Source: Methanosarcinales archaeon
GTDB lineage: Archaea > Halobacteriota > Methanosarcinia > Methanosarcinales > Methanocomedenaceae
NCBI GenBank assembly: GCA_021108405.1
Contig: JAIOQW010000146.1
Location: 1 to 46,196 of the forward strand
DNA length: 46,196 nt
Reading direction: 5' to 3'
Shown: positions 9,545-18,920 of the stretch, piece by piece
How the letters are laid out: each line of letters begins with the position of its first letter
Numbering within the stretch: position 1 is the first letter of the stretch
Notes under the pieces: model-generated
What the model was told of the DNA's origin: nothing
Database searches by the model: none
Seen by the model: only the letters and a program-made list of their open reading frames with translations
Program-made: the position numbers and the translations under genes

Positions 9545-10147
9545 ATGAAAGAAAGAAACATATTGATATCAGAACTACACTCAATCGCAATAAATAATGG
9601 TGCAAATGACCTGCGTCCTATCTCTACTGACATTATACAAACCGCCACCTGGGTTCGGTTCAAATGCAAATACGGCTGTAAAGCGTATGGAAAACATCTC
9701 TCATGTCCGCCGTATTCTCCCACTCCGGAAGAGACAGGGAAGTTACTGAATGAATATGAACACGCTGTACTTGTTGAATTTATAGGCCTCCCTAAAGAAA
9801 CATCTGTAGACCCCAGGCATATCCATCATCATCTGTGGGACCTTATCCTGATAGTACAGGATGTGATCTTTAAACTGGAGCAGCATGCATTTCTTAGCGG
9901 ATACTATAAAGTATTCGGATTTGGTGCATATCCATGCTCACTGTGTGAGACATGCCTGCCAGAGGAAGGTGATATTGATCTGAATACTGTTAAGCGGCTG
10001 TGTAGACATCCTGATATGATGCGGCCTTCCATGGAAGCCAGCGGTATTGATGTATATGCTACTGTTCGTGCCGGTGGATTTGATCTTCAGGTAGTTACTT
10101 CATTTGAGCAGATTATTAAAACATATGGACTGGTGCTGCTTATATAG
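9545..10147 (+). CDS. DUF2284 family metal-binding protein
   Basis: Cys-rich 'CKYGCKAYGKHLSCPPYSPTPEET' and 'GAYPCSLCETCLPEE' motifs. Confidence 0.8.
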   Translation: MKERNILISELHSIAINNGANDLRPISTDIIQTATWVRFKCKYGCKAYGKHLSCPPYSPTPEETGKLLNEYEHAVLVEFIGLPKETSVDPRHIHHHLWDLILIVQDVIFKLEQHAFLSGYYKVFGFGAYPCSLCETCLPEEGDIDLNTVKRLCRHPDMMRPSMEASGIDVYATVRAGGFDLQVVTSFEQIIKTYGLVLLI

Positions 10148-10338
10148 AAATAAGTATGTTTGCAATTACAAACATGGGAATAAATAGAAAATAATATATC
10201 CATGAACGCTAGTTTATAATAATAATTAAATAAAATTTTAACCATTAGATAGCAAAAAATTCTGGATTAAAACAGACATTGTACCAAAGTTGTGATGTTT
10301 GTGATTGAAGAACATGGGTTAAAACGCGAAAAAAAGAG

Positions 10339-11355
10339 ATGGCTAAAATGAAAAAACTATTAATAATATGCCTTGTTTTTTGCATTGCGATGTATATTAC
10401 AGCTGCTTATGCAAGAGATTTATCTAACTCCGGTAGTGGGACATGGGAGTATGAAAAAGAGCTAACGATACATGAAAATTCTGGTAAATCCTTGGCTGAT
10501 TATCAGGTTCTTGTGGAATTATCAGGTAGCGACTTTCCCACAGAAGCACAGTCTAATGGAAATGATATTAGATTTACCGATATAGATGGAATAGAATTGA
10601 GCTACTGGATCGAGAAATACGATTACTCTGGCAAACATGCAATAATTTGGATGAAAGTTCCATATATCCCTGCAAGCGGTACTGTAACGATATATTTGCA
10701 CTACGGCAATCCGAGTGCGGAAGGTGTGAGTAATGGAGATGAGGTCTTTGAGTTCTTTGATGATTTTTTAGGAGAGAGTCCGGATATGGATAAATGGCAG
10801 ATAAATGCAAATGATTATTCTGTCTTACATAGTAAATTGAGAATTAATGTTGGAGCAATTTCGATAGCTGATTCTCTCGCTCTTAATTTAAATGACGGCT
10901 ATGTTCTAGAAGGAAAGATAATGTATCATCACATTAATTCTGGATATAGTGGAAGCCTCTCGGCCCAGTCCTCACACTATACCCTGAATCACAATGATGG
11001 AGCTGATGCCACTAATTTGTATATGAGGGACTGGAACTCAAGGGATCTTCTTCGGTTGACTGCAAGCGGATCAAGTATTAACTACAATTGTGGTGGTACT
11101 ATGAATGTCTTTACATCAGAAGATAATGTATGGTATATCCTGGGAGCAAAATTCCACCCGGGTGGAGTAAGCCTCACTGAGAACAGAACGCAAGAATGGG
11201 TATACAATTGTAAATGGGTTAAAAACATTAATTACATCTCTCTTGGAGCATTCCATGGACCGGAAAGTTATGACATTCAAGATACAAGCTATGATTGGAT
11301 TTTAATTCGCAAGTATATTTCTTTAGAACCAACAGTAAGCACTCCAACATCCTAA
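10339..11355 (+). CDS. secreted DUF2341-domain surface protein, truncated before its sorting tail
   Basis: Signal peptide, 'WEYEKELTIHENSGKSLADYQVLVELSGSDFP…DIRFTDIDGIELSYWIEKYDYSGKHAIIWMKVPYIPASGTVTIYLHYGNP' typical of DUF2341; TAA at 11353-11355. Confidence 0.85.
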   Translation: MAKMKKLLIICLVFCIAMYITAAYARDLSNSGSGTWEYEKELTIHENSGKSLADYQVLVELSGSDFPTEAQSNGNDIRFTDIDGIELSYWIEKYDYSGKHAIIWMKVPYIPASGTVTIYLHYGNPSAEGVSNGDEVFEFFDDFLGESPDMDKWQINANDYSVLHSKLRINVGAISIADSLALNLNDGYVLEGKIMYHHINSGYSGSLSAQSSHYTLNHNDGADATNLYMRDWNSRDLLRLTASGSSINYNCGGTMNVFTSEDNVWYILGAKFHPGGVSLTENRTQEWVYNCKWVKNINYISLGAFHGPESYDIQDTSYDWILIRKYISLEPTVSTPTS

Positions 11356-11490
11356 ATTTCAATACCTGATATTCCAGTACAAACAGAAATACCAATCACT
11401 ACACCTGTTCAAAAACAAGCAGGTTTTGAAGGTATTTTTGCATTTATAGGATTAATAGCAGTAGTATATCTTTTAAGGAGAGAAAAATAA
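11356..11490 (+). pseudogene. in-frame continuation of the preceding CDS encoding a PGF-CTERM-like tail
   Basis: Same frame directly after TAA: ISIPDIPVQTEIPITTPVQKQAGFEGIFAFIGLIAVVYLLRREK* (stop 11488-11490). Confidence 0.8.
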
Positions 11491-11812
11491 ATAATTACCA
11501 GAAACTAATAATGTGATGGAGCAAATTTTCTCTTTAATATCTGATATCATCACTCAAGCTAGATCTTTTAAAAATAATGATGGCTTTTCTAATTTTTGTT
11601 ATAACTTGTTTATATTTTTCAACAAAAGTTGTTTTAATACAGGTGAATGGAAAGGCTTTTCTCCTTTAAATCGGGCTAAATTCAATTTTGGTTAATACTT
11701 TATATTCTCTTGAACATAATACCCTAGTGACAACACTCTGAAAAATTCCAAATGTCATAATTTTTATTCTGAATTATTGATTCTTACAAGAGATTGAATC
11801 ACAACATTTGAA

Positions 11813-12124
11813 ATAATCTTTGATAAAATCGTTGAGCGATTAGATTCGATAGATGTGACGCATGAGGATATTGTTTTGGTTATCGACAAGGGCTGTAATT
11901 CGAAGATAAATATTGACAAGGTTATTTCAAAAATGCATATCGTTGGTTCAGTGAAGAAAAATCAAGCTGAAGAATTATATGACGTTTCACTTGATGAGTT
12001 CGATCTACTGTACGAAACCAAGAAAAAACACAAGGTGTTGGGTTATCGAATAAAAAAAGAAGTGTTTGGAACTGAATTCACATTAGTGGTGAGATACCAT
12101 TCCGGAAGCTACAAAAAACGATAG
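11813..12124 (+). pseudogene. remnant of an IS1634/IS4-type transposase
   Basis: 'FEIIFDKIVERLDSIDVTHEDIVLVIDKGCNSKINIDKVISKMHIVGSVKKNQAEELYDVSLDEF…VVRYHSGSYKKR*' resembles the central part of IS1634 transposases; N- and C-termini missing. Confidence 0.65.
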
Positions 12125-12173
12125 TGGATGGGCTTGTTTTTTGGGATCTTTCAAAGTCAGGTTATTAATTCTT

Positions 12174-13868
12174 CTAAACAATTATATCTTTTTTAATAGG
12201 TATTGTAAAAATAAAGGTACTTCCCCTATCCGGGTCACTTTCAATCCAGACCCTACCACCGTGCATTTCCACAAATCGCTTAACAAGGGCAAGACCCAGT
12301 CCAGTTCCACCGAATTCCCGTGAAGTAGAAGCATCAGCCTGCATGAACGGTTCAAATAATTTATCCTGGTCCTCTTTCGATATCCCAATCCCTGTATCTG
12401 AAACTGCGATTCGTACCATATCTCCCACACACCGTGCATCTACAGTAACCGATCCACCTTTTGGTGTAAACTTAATGGCATTGCTCATGAGATTGTAGAG
12501 TATCTGTTTGAATTTGCCTAAATCAGCATGAACTATAGTAAGTTCCTGCCCGACTGAAGTACTCAGCACTATATTCTTCTTTGATGCAATGGATGATAAC
12601 AGCATCATTGTCTCATCGACTACAGCAGAAACTTCAAAATCCTCGCAGACCAATTCCATTTTTCCTGATTCAACCTTGGCAAGATCGAGTATACCATTGA
12701 TAAGTTCCAGGAGATGCTTTCCGCTTATAAGCACATTACTTAAGTATTTTGACTGCTTTTCATTAACAGGACCAAAAGTTTCATCATGTAGGACCTCTGA
12801 GAAACCTATAATGGAATTCAACGGAGTCCTTAGTTCATGGCTCATGTTAGCCAGAAACTCGGATTTTGTTTTGCTGGCTACCTCAAGTTCCATGGACCGT
12901 ATTTCAAGTTTCTCATCTGCTTGCTTTTGTTCTAACATTATCTGCCTGGAAAAAACCATCGTAATAGCAAATGTGATCACAAAGATCATTATACTAACCG
13001 ACAGCAGCCACCTGGTCATTTTATTAGTTTCTGCCAGTACTACATGCTTTGGAGCTCCTACTACTACTCCCCAACCATTTGATTCCAGTGTAGAAAAGGC
13101 GCCATAATACGCAACATTGCCGTGATAATGCTCATAAAAACCGCTCTTCTCCCCTTTCATGATGTCCTGCACCAGCGAGCTATTACAACCATCCAGCGAG
13201 AGCGGACCTTCTTCCAGCGAGAATACATCGATCTTCGAATGAGCAATTACTGTACCTTCCCTGTCTACCAGATAAGCTATGGTCTCATTATCAAGCGGGT
13301 AATTTGCAATATTCTCAATAATTCCATTCAACCTCATCCCGGCTAATAAAACGCCAATTCTCTCACCTGTTTCTGACTTGATGGGTACGCTTATCGAAGT
13401 GGCCATAAGCTCTGATCGAGAATAAAATTGCGGAGGACCGAAATAGACTTCATCCTGCTCAAAAGGAACGAAAAAGTAAGGTTTATCAGCATAGCTGCAG
13501 GTTGTATAAACCGAGATATTATCAAGATTGCCGGAAATGAACCAGCCTTTATCATCCAGCACGAAAAGGGATGAAATGAGCAGTGAGATATCTTCATGCT
13601 GGACCATGATACTATGCTGGTTATCAATGTCCATATTATAAAATTCAGGGAGCTTCGCGATTCTTTTAAGCCTGTCCTCTATCCTGAACAGATCAATATC
13701 TACTTCCCGGGCTATATGATAAGATATCTCTTCTTGCTTGGCTATTGTCATTTCAACTTCACGATCCTGGAAGTTCGGGATAATATAAAACAACTGGAAC
13801 AGTAGTAATGCACCAAGTACCAGTGTAAAAAGTGCCAGCAATTTTGTTCTCCAGCTTAGCCTGCTCAT
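12174..13868 (-). CDS. sensor histidine kinase with extracytoplasmic Cache-type domain
   Basis: Two TM segments flanking a dCache-like region, HisKA 'SEFLANMSHELRTPLNSIIGFSEVL', HATPase 'DTGIGISKEDQDKLFEPFMQADASTSREFGGTGLGLALVKRF'. Confidence 0.93.
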   Translation of the reverse strand: MSRLSWRTKLLALFTLVLGALLLFQLFYIIPNFQDREVEMTIAKQEEISYHIAREVDIDLFRIEDRLKRIAKLPEFYNMDIDNQHSIMVQHEDISLLISSLFVLDDKGWFISGNLDNISVYTTCSYADKPYFFVPFEQDEVYFGPPQFYSRSELMATSISVPIKSETGERIGVLLAGMRLNGIIENIANYPLDNETIAYLVDREGTVIAHSKIDVFSLEEGPLSLDGCNSSLVQDIMKGEKSGFYEHYHGNVAYYGAFSTLESNGWGVVVGAPKHVVLAETNKMTRWLLSVSIMIFVITFAITMVFSRQIMLEQKQADEKLEIRSMELEVASKTKSEFLANMSHELRTPLNSIIGFSEVLHDETFGPVNEKQSKYLSNVLISGKHLLELINGILDLAKVESGKMELVCEDFEVSAVVDETMMLLSSIASKKNIVLSTSVGQELTIVHADLGKFKQILYNLMSNAIKFTPKGGSVTVDARCVGDMVRIAVSDTGIGISKEDQDKLFEPFMQADASTSREFGGTGLGLALVKRFVEMHGGRVWIESDPDRGSTFIFTIPIKKDIIV

Positions 13869-13912
13869 GTGTACTTCTCCATATTCAACAGCCTGGCATT
13901 ACAAAACAATAT

Positions 13913-14008
13913 CTACAATATTGTTTCCTCGTGTCCGTATAATTCCAGTAGATCAACAGCTAGTTTCATGTTCATTGGATTATCTTCAACAACTAAGATG
14001 TGGGCCAT
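13913..14008 (-). pseudogene. truncated response-regulator receiver domain (31 codons)
   Basis: Reverse strand translates MAHILVVEDNPMNMKLAVDLLELYGHEETIL*, the N-terminus of a CheY-like receiver, directly upstream of the kinase. Confidence 0.8.
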
Positions 14009-14136
14009 TTTATTCAACTCCCCATTAGGCCGAACAATTTCTCATATTATAATTATCGATTCTTATATAATAAATATTTCTTTTTATAGTATATCGGCAC
14101 TATCCTAAAAACCAGTTATTTCAATAGAGGATTACA

Positions 14137-14162
14137 AGAAAATGCTCACTTCGTTCGCATTT
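14137..14162. repeat. single palindromic module AAAATGCTCACTTCGTTCGCATTT
   Basis: Near-identical to the end module of copy B (reverse complement AAAATGCTCACTCCGTTCACATTTT at ~8733-8758). Confidence 0.6.
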
Positions 14163-14213
14163 ACTTGAGATATATTTTTATAAAATATATACAGTTAAAA
14201 TCGATAATTTCAT

Positions 14214-14385
14214 AGACACGGATACACCCACCTCCTACGGAGTTGAGTGCCTGCTACGCCTGAAGGGCGTGCAGGTTACACGGATTTAAGGTTGTTGTGG
14301 TCGATATCATAGGATTCCATTAAGTTTGTGATAGAAGGTATTTGATCAAAATCAAATCGGTGTTAATCCGTGTAAATCCGTGTCT
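14214..14385. repeat. 172-bp element bounded by perfect 10-bp inverted repeats AGACACGGAT/ATCCGTGTCT, with nested hairpins
   Basis: Second 11-bp pair TTACACGGATT (14276-14286)/AATCCGTGTAA (14365-14375); internal CCTGCTACGCC-TGAAG-GGCGTGCAGG hairpin. Confidence 0.75.
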
Positions 14386-14684
14386 GAAAAATAACTGGAA
14401 AATGGTACAGTGCCTAGTATATCAAGTATAACTTAATATAAAGGCTGTCCTTTATTTAAAACAACGAACTGATACGAACTCAGGTTGATGTTATTATCTG
14501 CAAATTGAAGTTATGCAATGTTCAAATCCAGAGTCAGAATGGCAGGGATATTTAAAGCTGAATATAATATCTTTATGCAAGAATTCCCACATGCGATCCC
14601 ATAATGAGAATTGACGATATTATTATCGGTATTGATGAGATTTCCAAAATCTTTATAATACATATCAGTATTAATATAGATATG

Positions 14685-16247
14685 TATTATCCACTAGAGG
14701 CCTTCTATCCACCTAGCGAGAAGGACATATTTGTAGATAGAGAGCATGAACTCGGTAGAATGGAGTTTATGCTGGAAGAAGCTAACAAAGGTAATAAAGA
14801 GGATATCGCCATTCTCGGACTGAGAAGAATAGGTAAGACCATTCTTATAAAGGAGTTCATGAGAAGAAACCATACAAAGTGTATTCCAGTTTACATAAAT
14901 GTGCAGCGTATAATGGGCGAACCCAGGGATTTTTCTCTGCATTTCATTCTTGCTACTCTTTTCTGGGCATATCACAGGGATTCGGAAGAAAAGTATCTGA
15001 CACGGACGTCGCTGCTCAACCAGAAACTCTACAATCCCGGGCTTTATCCGCTGATGGAAGACATTTTCAACGAGTATGAGAAGCGCAGTGTGGATTATCA
15101 GACATTCATTGAATATTGCTTTTTGTTACTTAGAAGGATTTCTGAACTAGAGAACAAGCCCGTACTCGTTTTTCTCGATGAGTTTCAGGACATCATGTTT
15201 CTCAACAGGTTCAAGGCCATGGGTAATGTTTTGGCAATTTTAAGGGAACACCTGAAAGATGAAAATATGATATTCTGCATAAGTGGCTCAGCAGTCAGGA
15301 TGATGGAAAACATCCTGAATAATGCAGATAGCCCACTTTTCGCTCAATTTTCAAAGATTTACGTGAGATATCTGGATAAAGAATCCTCAAATGAACTGGT
15401 AAGGAAAATAGACGATTTTGATAATTCTGTAGTTGAAGCCATCTATAGATATACTTATGGACACCCGGAATATATCAGGCATGTCTCTTTCGGACTTAAA
15501 GAAAAGACGGTTTTGCTTGACGTTAAGCCGAGCAGAATGCTCCTGCAGGAAGTGCTTATGGAGGATGTACTTGGAGTAGGGGGGCGGATAAATGACCTGT
15601 GTAACTACATATATACAACATCCCTTGAACGGGCAAGATATAAGGCGCCCCTGAAATCGGTGCTGCGTATACTTGCAGATGAACCTTTTTTAACCCAGTC
15701 GAGAATTGCTGAAATGCTTGGAAAATCTCAGGGCGAGACGCGAAATTATCTCTCGGCGCTGGAAGAGATAGACCTTGTAGCAAATGAAGATGGAGAATAT
15801 TTTATTGTGGATCCACTTCTCGGACTCTGGATCATAGGTAAAGAATTTGGGATAGAGCGGCTAACCTTCTCAAGAAGCGTTACGAAACGGTACCTTAAGC
15901 ATCTGGAGGAGAAGTATCTTAAGGCGAGGACTGAACTGGGGGTAGCAAAAGAGTATGAATTCAAATACAAGATGGAGAAGAAGTTTGACATAGTGCTTAA
16001 TAATTATAATAAACATGACATAGAATTTGATTTGATTGGTAAGAAAGATAATATAATGTATATCTTTGAGATAAAGTGGAGGAATAGAGCTACAGGATAT
16101 AAGGAGGTGGAAAAGTTCATGAAAAAAGTTGAATTATCCGAGTTCAGTTCCTGTGATAAAAAGTTATTCTTAATCTCCAGAGGGGGTTTTACGAAAAGTG
16201 TTGAGAAGCTTGCCTCAGAGGGAAAGATAGAGCTGTTGAAAGCTTAA
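14685..16247 (+). CDS. archaeal ATPase (PF01637-type) with C-terminal DUF234-like nuclease-fold region
   Basis: 'ILGLRRIGKTILIKEFM' Walker A, 'PVLVFLDEFQD' Walker B, C-terminal 'EFDLIGKKDNIMYIFEIKWRNRATGYKEVEKF'; start chosen at MYYPLEAFYPPSEKDIFVDRE; ORF track starts at 14604. Confidence 0.85.
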   Translation, partial: YYPLEAFYPPSEKDIFVDREHELGRMEFMLEEANKGNKEDIAILGLRRIGKTILIKEFMRRNHTKCIPVYINVQRIMGEPRDFSLHFILATLFWAYHRDSEEKYLTRTSLLNQKLYNPGLYPLMEDIFNEYEKRSVDYQTFIEYCFLLLRRISELENKPVLVFLDEFQDIMFLNRFKAMGNVLAILREHLKDENMIFCISGSAVRMMENILNNADSPLFAQFSKIYVRYLDKESSNELVRKIDDFDNSVVEAIYRYTYGHPEYIRHVSFGLKEKTVLLDVKPSRMLLQEVLMEDVLGVGGRINDLCNYIYTTSLERARYKAPLKSVLRILADEPFLTQSRIAEMLGKSQGETRNYLSALEEIDLVANEDGEYFIVDPLLGLWIIGKEFGIERLTFSRSVTKRYLKHLEEKYLKARTELGVAKEYEFKYKMEKKFDIVLNNYNKHDIEFDLIGKKDNIMYIFEIKWRNRATGYKEVEKFMKKVELSEFSSCDKKLFLISRGGFTKSVEKLASEGKIELLKA

Positions 16248-16349
16248 AAAAGGATTAAACTTATACATTATTAAAATATAACTATATATGGCATCTACTA
16301 TTGATATTGAAAATACAGGATACATATCTTCAATTACTATTGCAGTCCA

Positions 16350-16913
16350 ATGATAAAAGAACCAATCACTTACAAAATATCAAACACTGTTCTTTACCTT
16401 GTATTAGATGATATTACAGACCAAAATACAGATGCTATTGTTAATGCAGCCAACTCAACCCTCATGGGTGGGGGAGGTGTAGACGGCGCAATTCATTACC
16501 ACGGCGGTCCGGAAATTCTAAAGGAATGCAAGAAGATACGTCGTCTCCAGTGGCCTGACGGTCTGCCTACTTCAAAAACCGTTATCACTACAGGCGGCAA
16601 CCTAAAAGCATGCTATGTGATCCATACAGTAGGTCCGATATGGAACCAGGGATCTGATAATGAACCTGAACTGCTCAGGGAAGCCTACATCAATTCCCTC
16701 GACCTGGCTGTTGAAAATGGCATACAAAGCATTTCATTTCCTTCTATAAGTACTGGAGCATATGGCTATCCTATACATAAAGCTGCTAGAGTAGTACTAC
16801 AGGTAATGAAAAATTATTTACCAAAGGTACCACTGATCACTGAAGTCAGACTTGTACTGTTCAAATTATCTGATCTGGGAGTTTACCAGCACGCTGCTGA
16901 GCAAATACTGTAG
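16350..16913 (+). CDS. macrodomain protein (O-acetyl-ADP-ribose deacetylase-like)
   Basis: 'DAIVNAANSTLMGGGGVDGAIHYHGGPEIL', 'GNLKACYVIHTVGPIW', 'SISFPSISTGAYGYPIHKAA'. Confidence 0.93.
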   Translation: MIKEPITYKISNTVLYLVLDDITDQNTDAIVNAANSTLMGGGGVDGAIHYHGGPEILKECKKIRRLQWPDGLPTSKTVITTGGNLKACYVIHTVGPIWNQGSDNEPELLREAYINSLDLAVENGIQSISFPSISTGAYGYPIHKAARVVLQVMKNYLPKVPLITEVRLVLFKLSDLGVYQHAAEQIL

Positions 16914-16984
16914 GTATTGTTTTAAATAATGTATTGCATATAGAATAATAAGAAAAATTAATTGAATATTTTAGTGGTTTTAAT

Positions 16985-17344
16985 ATGAATGAAAAGGTTG
17001 AGATATCCAGAATAGGAAGCACTATCGAGCTTGATAATTACAGGATTGATGAAGTACTGGATACAGGACAATGCACCTTCATTTCTCCAATGTTCTACAA
17101 TAAAGGTGTACATAGGGTTAAGAACAATCAAAATGAACATTTAGAAGACTTTGCAATTAATATTGATAAAATCGAAGCAGCTACATACCAGGGCCTTGTG
17201 GACGATTTAGGAGAAGACTGTGTTGATTCCCATCTATGGGATAAGGTTCCTGAAGGCTCTATTATATTCTTCTATTTAGTCAAACTGGAAAAGGACCTGG
17301 TTGATCAGCAACCCGGAAGAAAGACCGAATACTACGAAGCGTGA
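16985..17344 (+). CDS. hypothetical protein
   Basis: 119-aa ORF with no internal overlap, codirectional with the macrodomain gene. Confidence 0.5.
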   Translation: MNEKVEISRIGSTIELDNYRIDEVLDTGQCTFISPMFYNKGVHRVKNNQNEHLEDFAINIDKIEAATYQGLVDDLGEDCVDSHLWDKVPEGSIIFFYLVKLEKDLVDQQPGRKTEYYEA

Positions 17345-17352
17345 ACAATCGC

Positions 17353-18120
17353 TTACTCTATGGCCTTTTTTATTTCAGTACCAAGTGAGGACAGTAATTT
17401 TTCTCTGGCAATATTAGCTTCAACGCTTGTCCTGTCTCTGGGCCGTTTCAGGTCGATGTCAAAGATTTCTTTAATTCTGCCTGGTCTGGCAGTAAATACC
17501 ACTACTCTATCTGCGAGAAATACTGCTTCATCTACACTGTGTGTAATAAATAATACTGTTTTTTTATCCCGTTCCCATATCTTCAACAGTTCCTGCTGAA
17601 GCCTGTTACGCGTCTGGGCATCCACTGCTCCGAAAGGTTCGTCCATTAACAGTACCCTGGGATCATTGACAAGTGCCCTGGCGATGGCAACTCGCTGCTT
17701 CATACCACCGCTTAATTCATTAGGATAGCTCTTTGCGAATTTTGATAATCCCACAAGTTCCAGATATGACATTGCAATATGACGTGCTTCTTTCTTGTTA
17801 GTACCACAGATCTCAAGTCCGAAAGTAACATTATCAATAACTGACCTCCACGGGAACAGTGAGTATTCCTGGAATACCATTCCCCTTTTGGGACCCGGAC
17901 CTTTAATAGGTACATCATCAAGGGTAATAGTACCTGAAGTAGGAAAATCAAGTCCGGCCAGTATGCGTAAAAAAGTGGTCTTTCCGCAGCCAGACGGACC
18001 TATGATGCAGATAAACTCACGGTTTTGTACATCAAGACTGACATTATCCAGTGCATGGACTGTTGTACCATCTTCTTTGGTAAATATTCGTGAAACATTG
18101 GTTATTGTCACTTTACCCAT
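17353..18120 (-). CDS. NitT/TauT-family ABC transporter ATP-binding protein
   Basis: 'GPSGCGKTTFLRILAGLDFPTSGTITLDD', 'LSGGMKQRVAIARALVNDPRVLLMDEPFGAVDAQTR'. Confidence 0.93.
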   Translation of the reverse strand: MGKVTITNVSRIFTKEDGTTVHALDNVSLDVQNREFICIIGPSGCGKTTFLRILAGLDFPTSGTITLDDVPIKGPGPKRGMVFQEYSLFPWRSVIDNVTFGLEICGTNKKEARHIAMSYLELVGLSKFAKSYPNELSGGMKQRVAIARALVNDPRVLLMDEPFGAVDAQTRNRLQQELLKIWERDKKTVLFITHSVDEAVFLADRVVVFTARPGRIKEIFDIDLKRPRDRTSVEANIAREKLLSSLGTEIKKAIE

Positions 18121-18912
18121 TCACAACACTACTCCTGAGCGCCATTTCAGGAGGCGTCTATCAATATAATATCTAAATAACCTATCAATGATAAGTCCTA
18201 TAAAACCAAGCAGTAGCATATATACTATTACAAAATTCATCTCATGGATACCGTAATGAAACCATAGTTTATATCCGATTCCATTCGAACTGACCCCGAA
18301 ATATTCAGCAGCTACCAGACACATCCATCCAACGCCCATTGCAATGCGTATTCCGGCTGCGATAGATGGCATTGCCGATGGAAGAGCAACATACCATATC
18401 AGGTCACGATCACGTATGCATCCCAATACTTTTCCGGCTTCAACATACACCAGCGGTACTCCTTTAAATCCAGTGAAAGTATTGATGATGATCGGGAAAA
18501 CAGCTCCTATGAATATGATAAATCCGGCAGATAAGTGTGTAAATCCTAACCAAATGATCGCAATTGGGATCCATGCAAGTGGAGGGATCGGACGCAGTAT
18601 TTCGATCAATGGATCAACCATACGGTTTACAGCCTTGAACCATCCCATAATAATACCAACCGGGATGCCAATTATTAATGCAAAAAAAAGTCCGATCGAA
18701 AAATGCATCAGGCTGGTCGACAGATCCTTAAAAAAAGCAGATATGTCGGTAATCACTTCAAAAAAAGAAAAAAGCACATCGGTAAAAGGTGGAAGAAATA
18801 TATCATTCTTAACTATCACAACTGCAATAAACTGCCAGATCACAGCTACAGCCAATAGTGAGAATACTTCCAGTCCTTTACGATGTATTATTGGAGTACG
18901 CTTGACTACCAT
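18121..18912 (-). CDS. NitT/TauT-family ABC transporter permease
   Basis: Six-TM permease, 'EILRPIPPLAWIPIAIIWLG' motif. Confidence 0.93.
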   Translation of the reverse strand: MVVKRTPIIHRKGLEVFSLLAVAVIWQFIAVVIVKNDIFLPPFTDVLFSFFEVITDISAFFKDLSTSLMHFSIGLFFALIIGIPVGIIMGWFKAVNRMVDPLIEILRPIPPLAWIPIAIIWLGFTHLSAGFIIFIGAVFPIIINTFTGFKGVPLVYVEAGKVLGCIRDRDLIWYVALPSAMPSIAAGIRIAMGVGWMCLVAAEYFGVSSNGIGYKLWFHYGIHEMNFVIVYMLLLGFIGLIIDRLFRYYIDRRLLKWRSGVVL

Positions 18913-18920
18913 TTATCTTC

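Noticed and set aside
10148-10338. Possible RNA gene between DUF2284 and DUF2341 genes
   Set aside because: Only a small hairpin (GTTTGCAATTACAAAC); no tRNA-like cloverleaf or conserved RNA motif seen
11353-11355. Pyrrolysine or selenocysteine recoding at the surface-protein stop
   Set aside because: Codon is TAA, not TAG or TGA
11513-11695. 60-aa plus-strand ORF between DUF2341 gene and transposase remnant
   Set aside because: No domain or RBS; likely degenerate intergenic sequence
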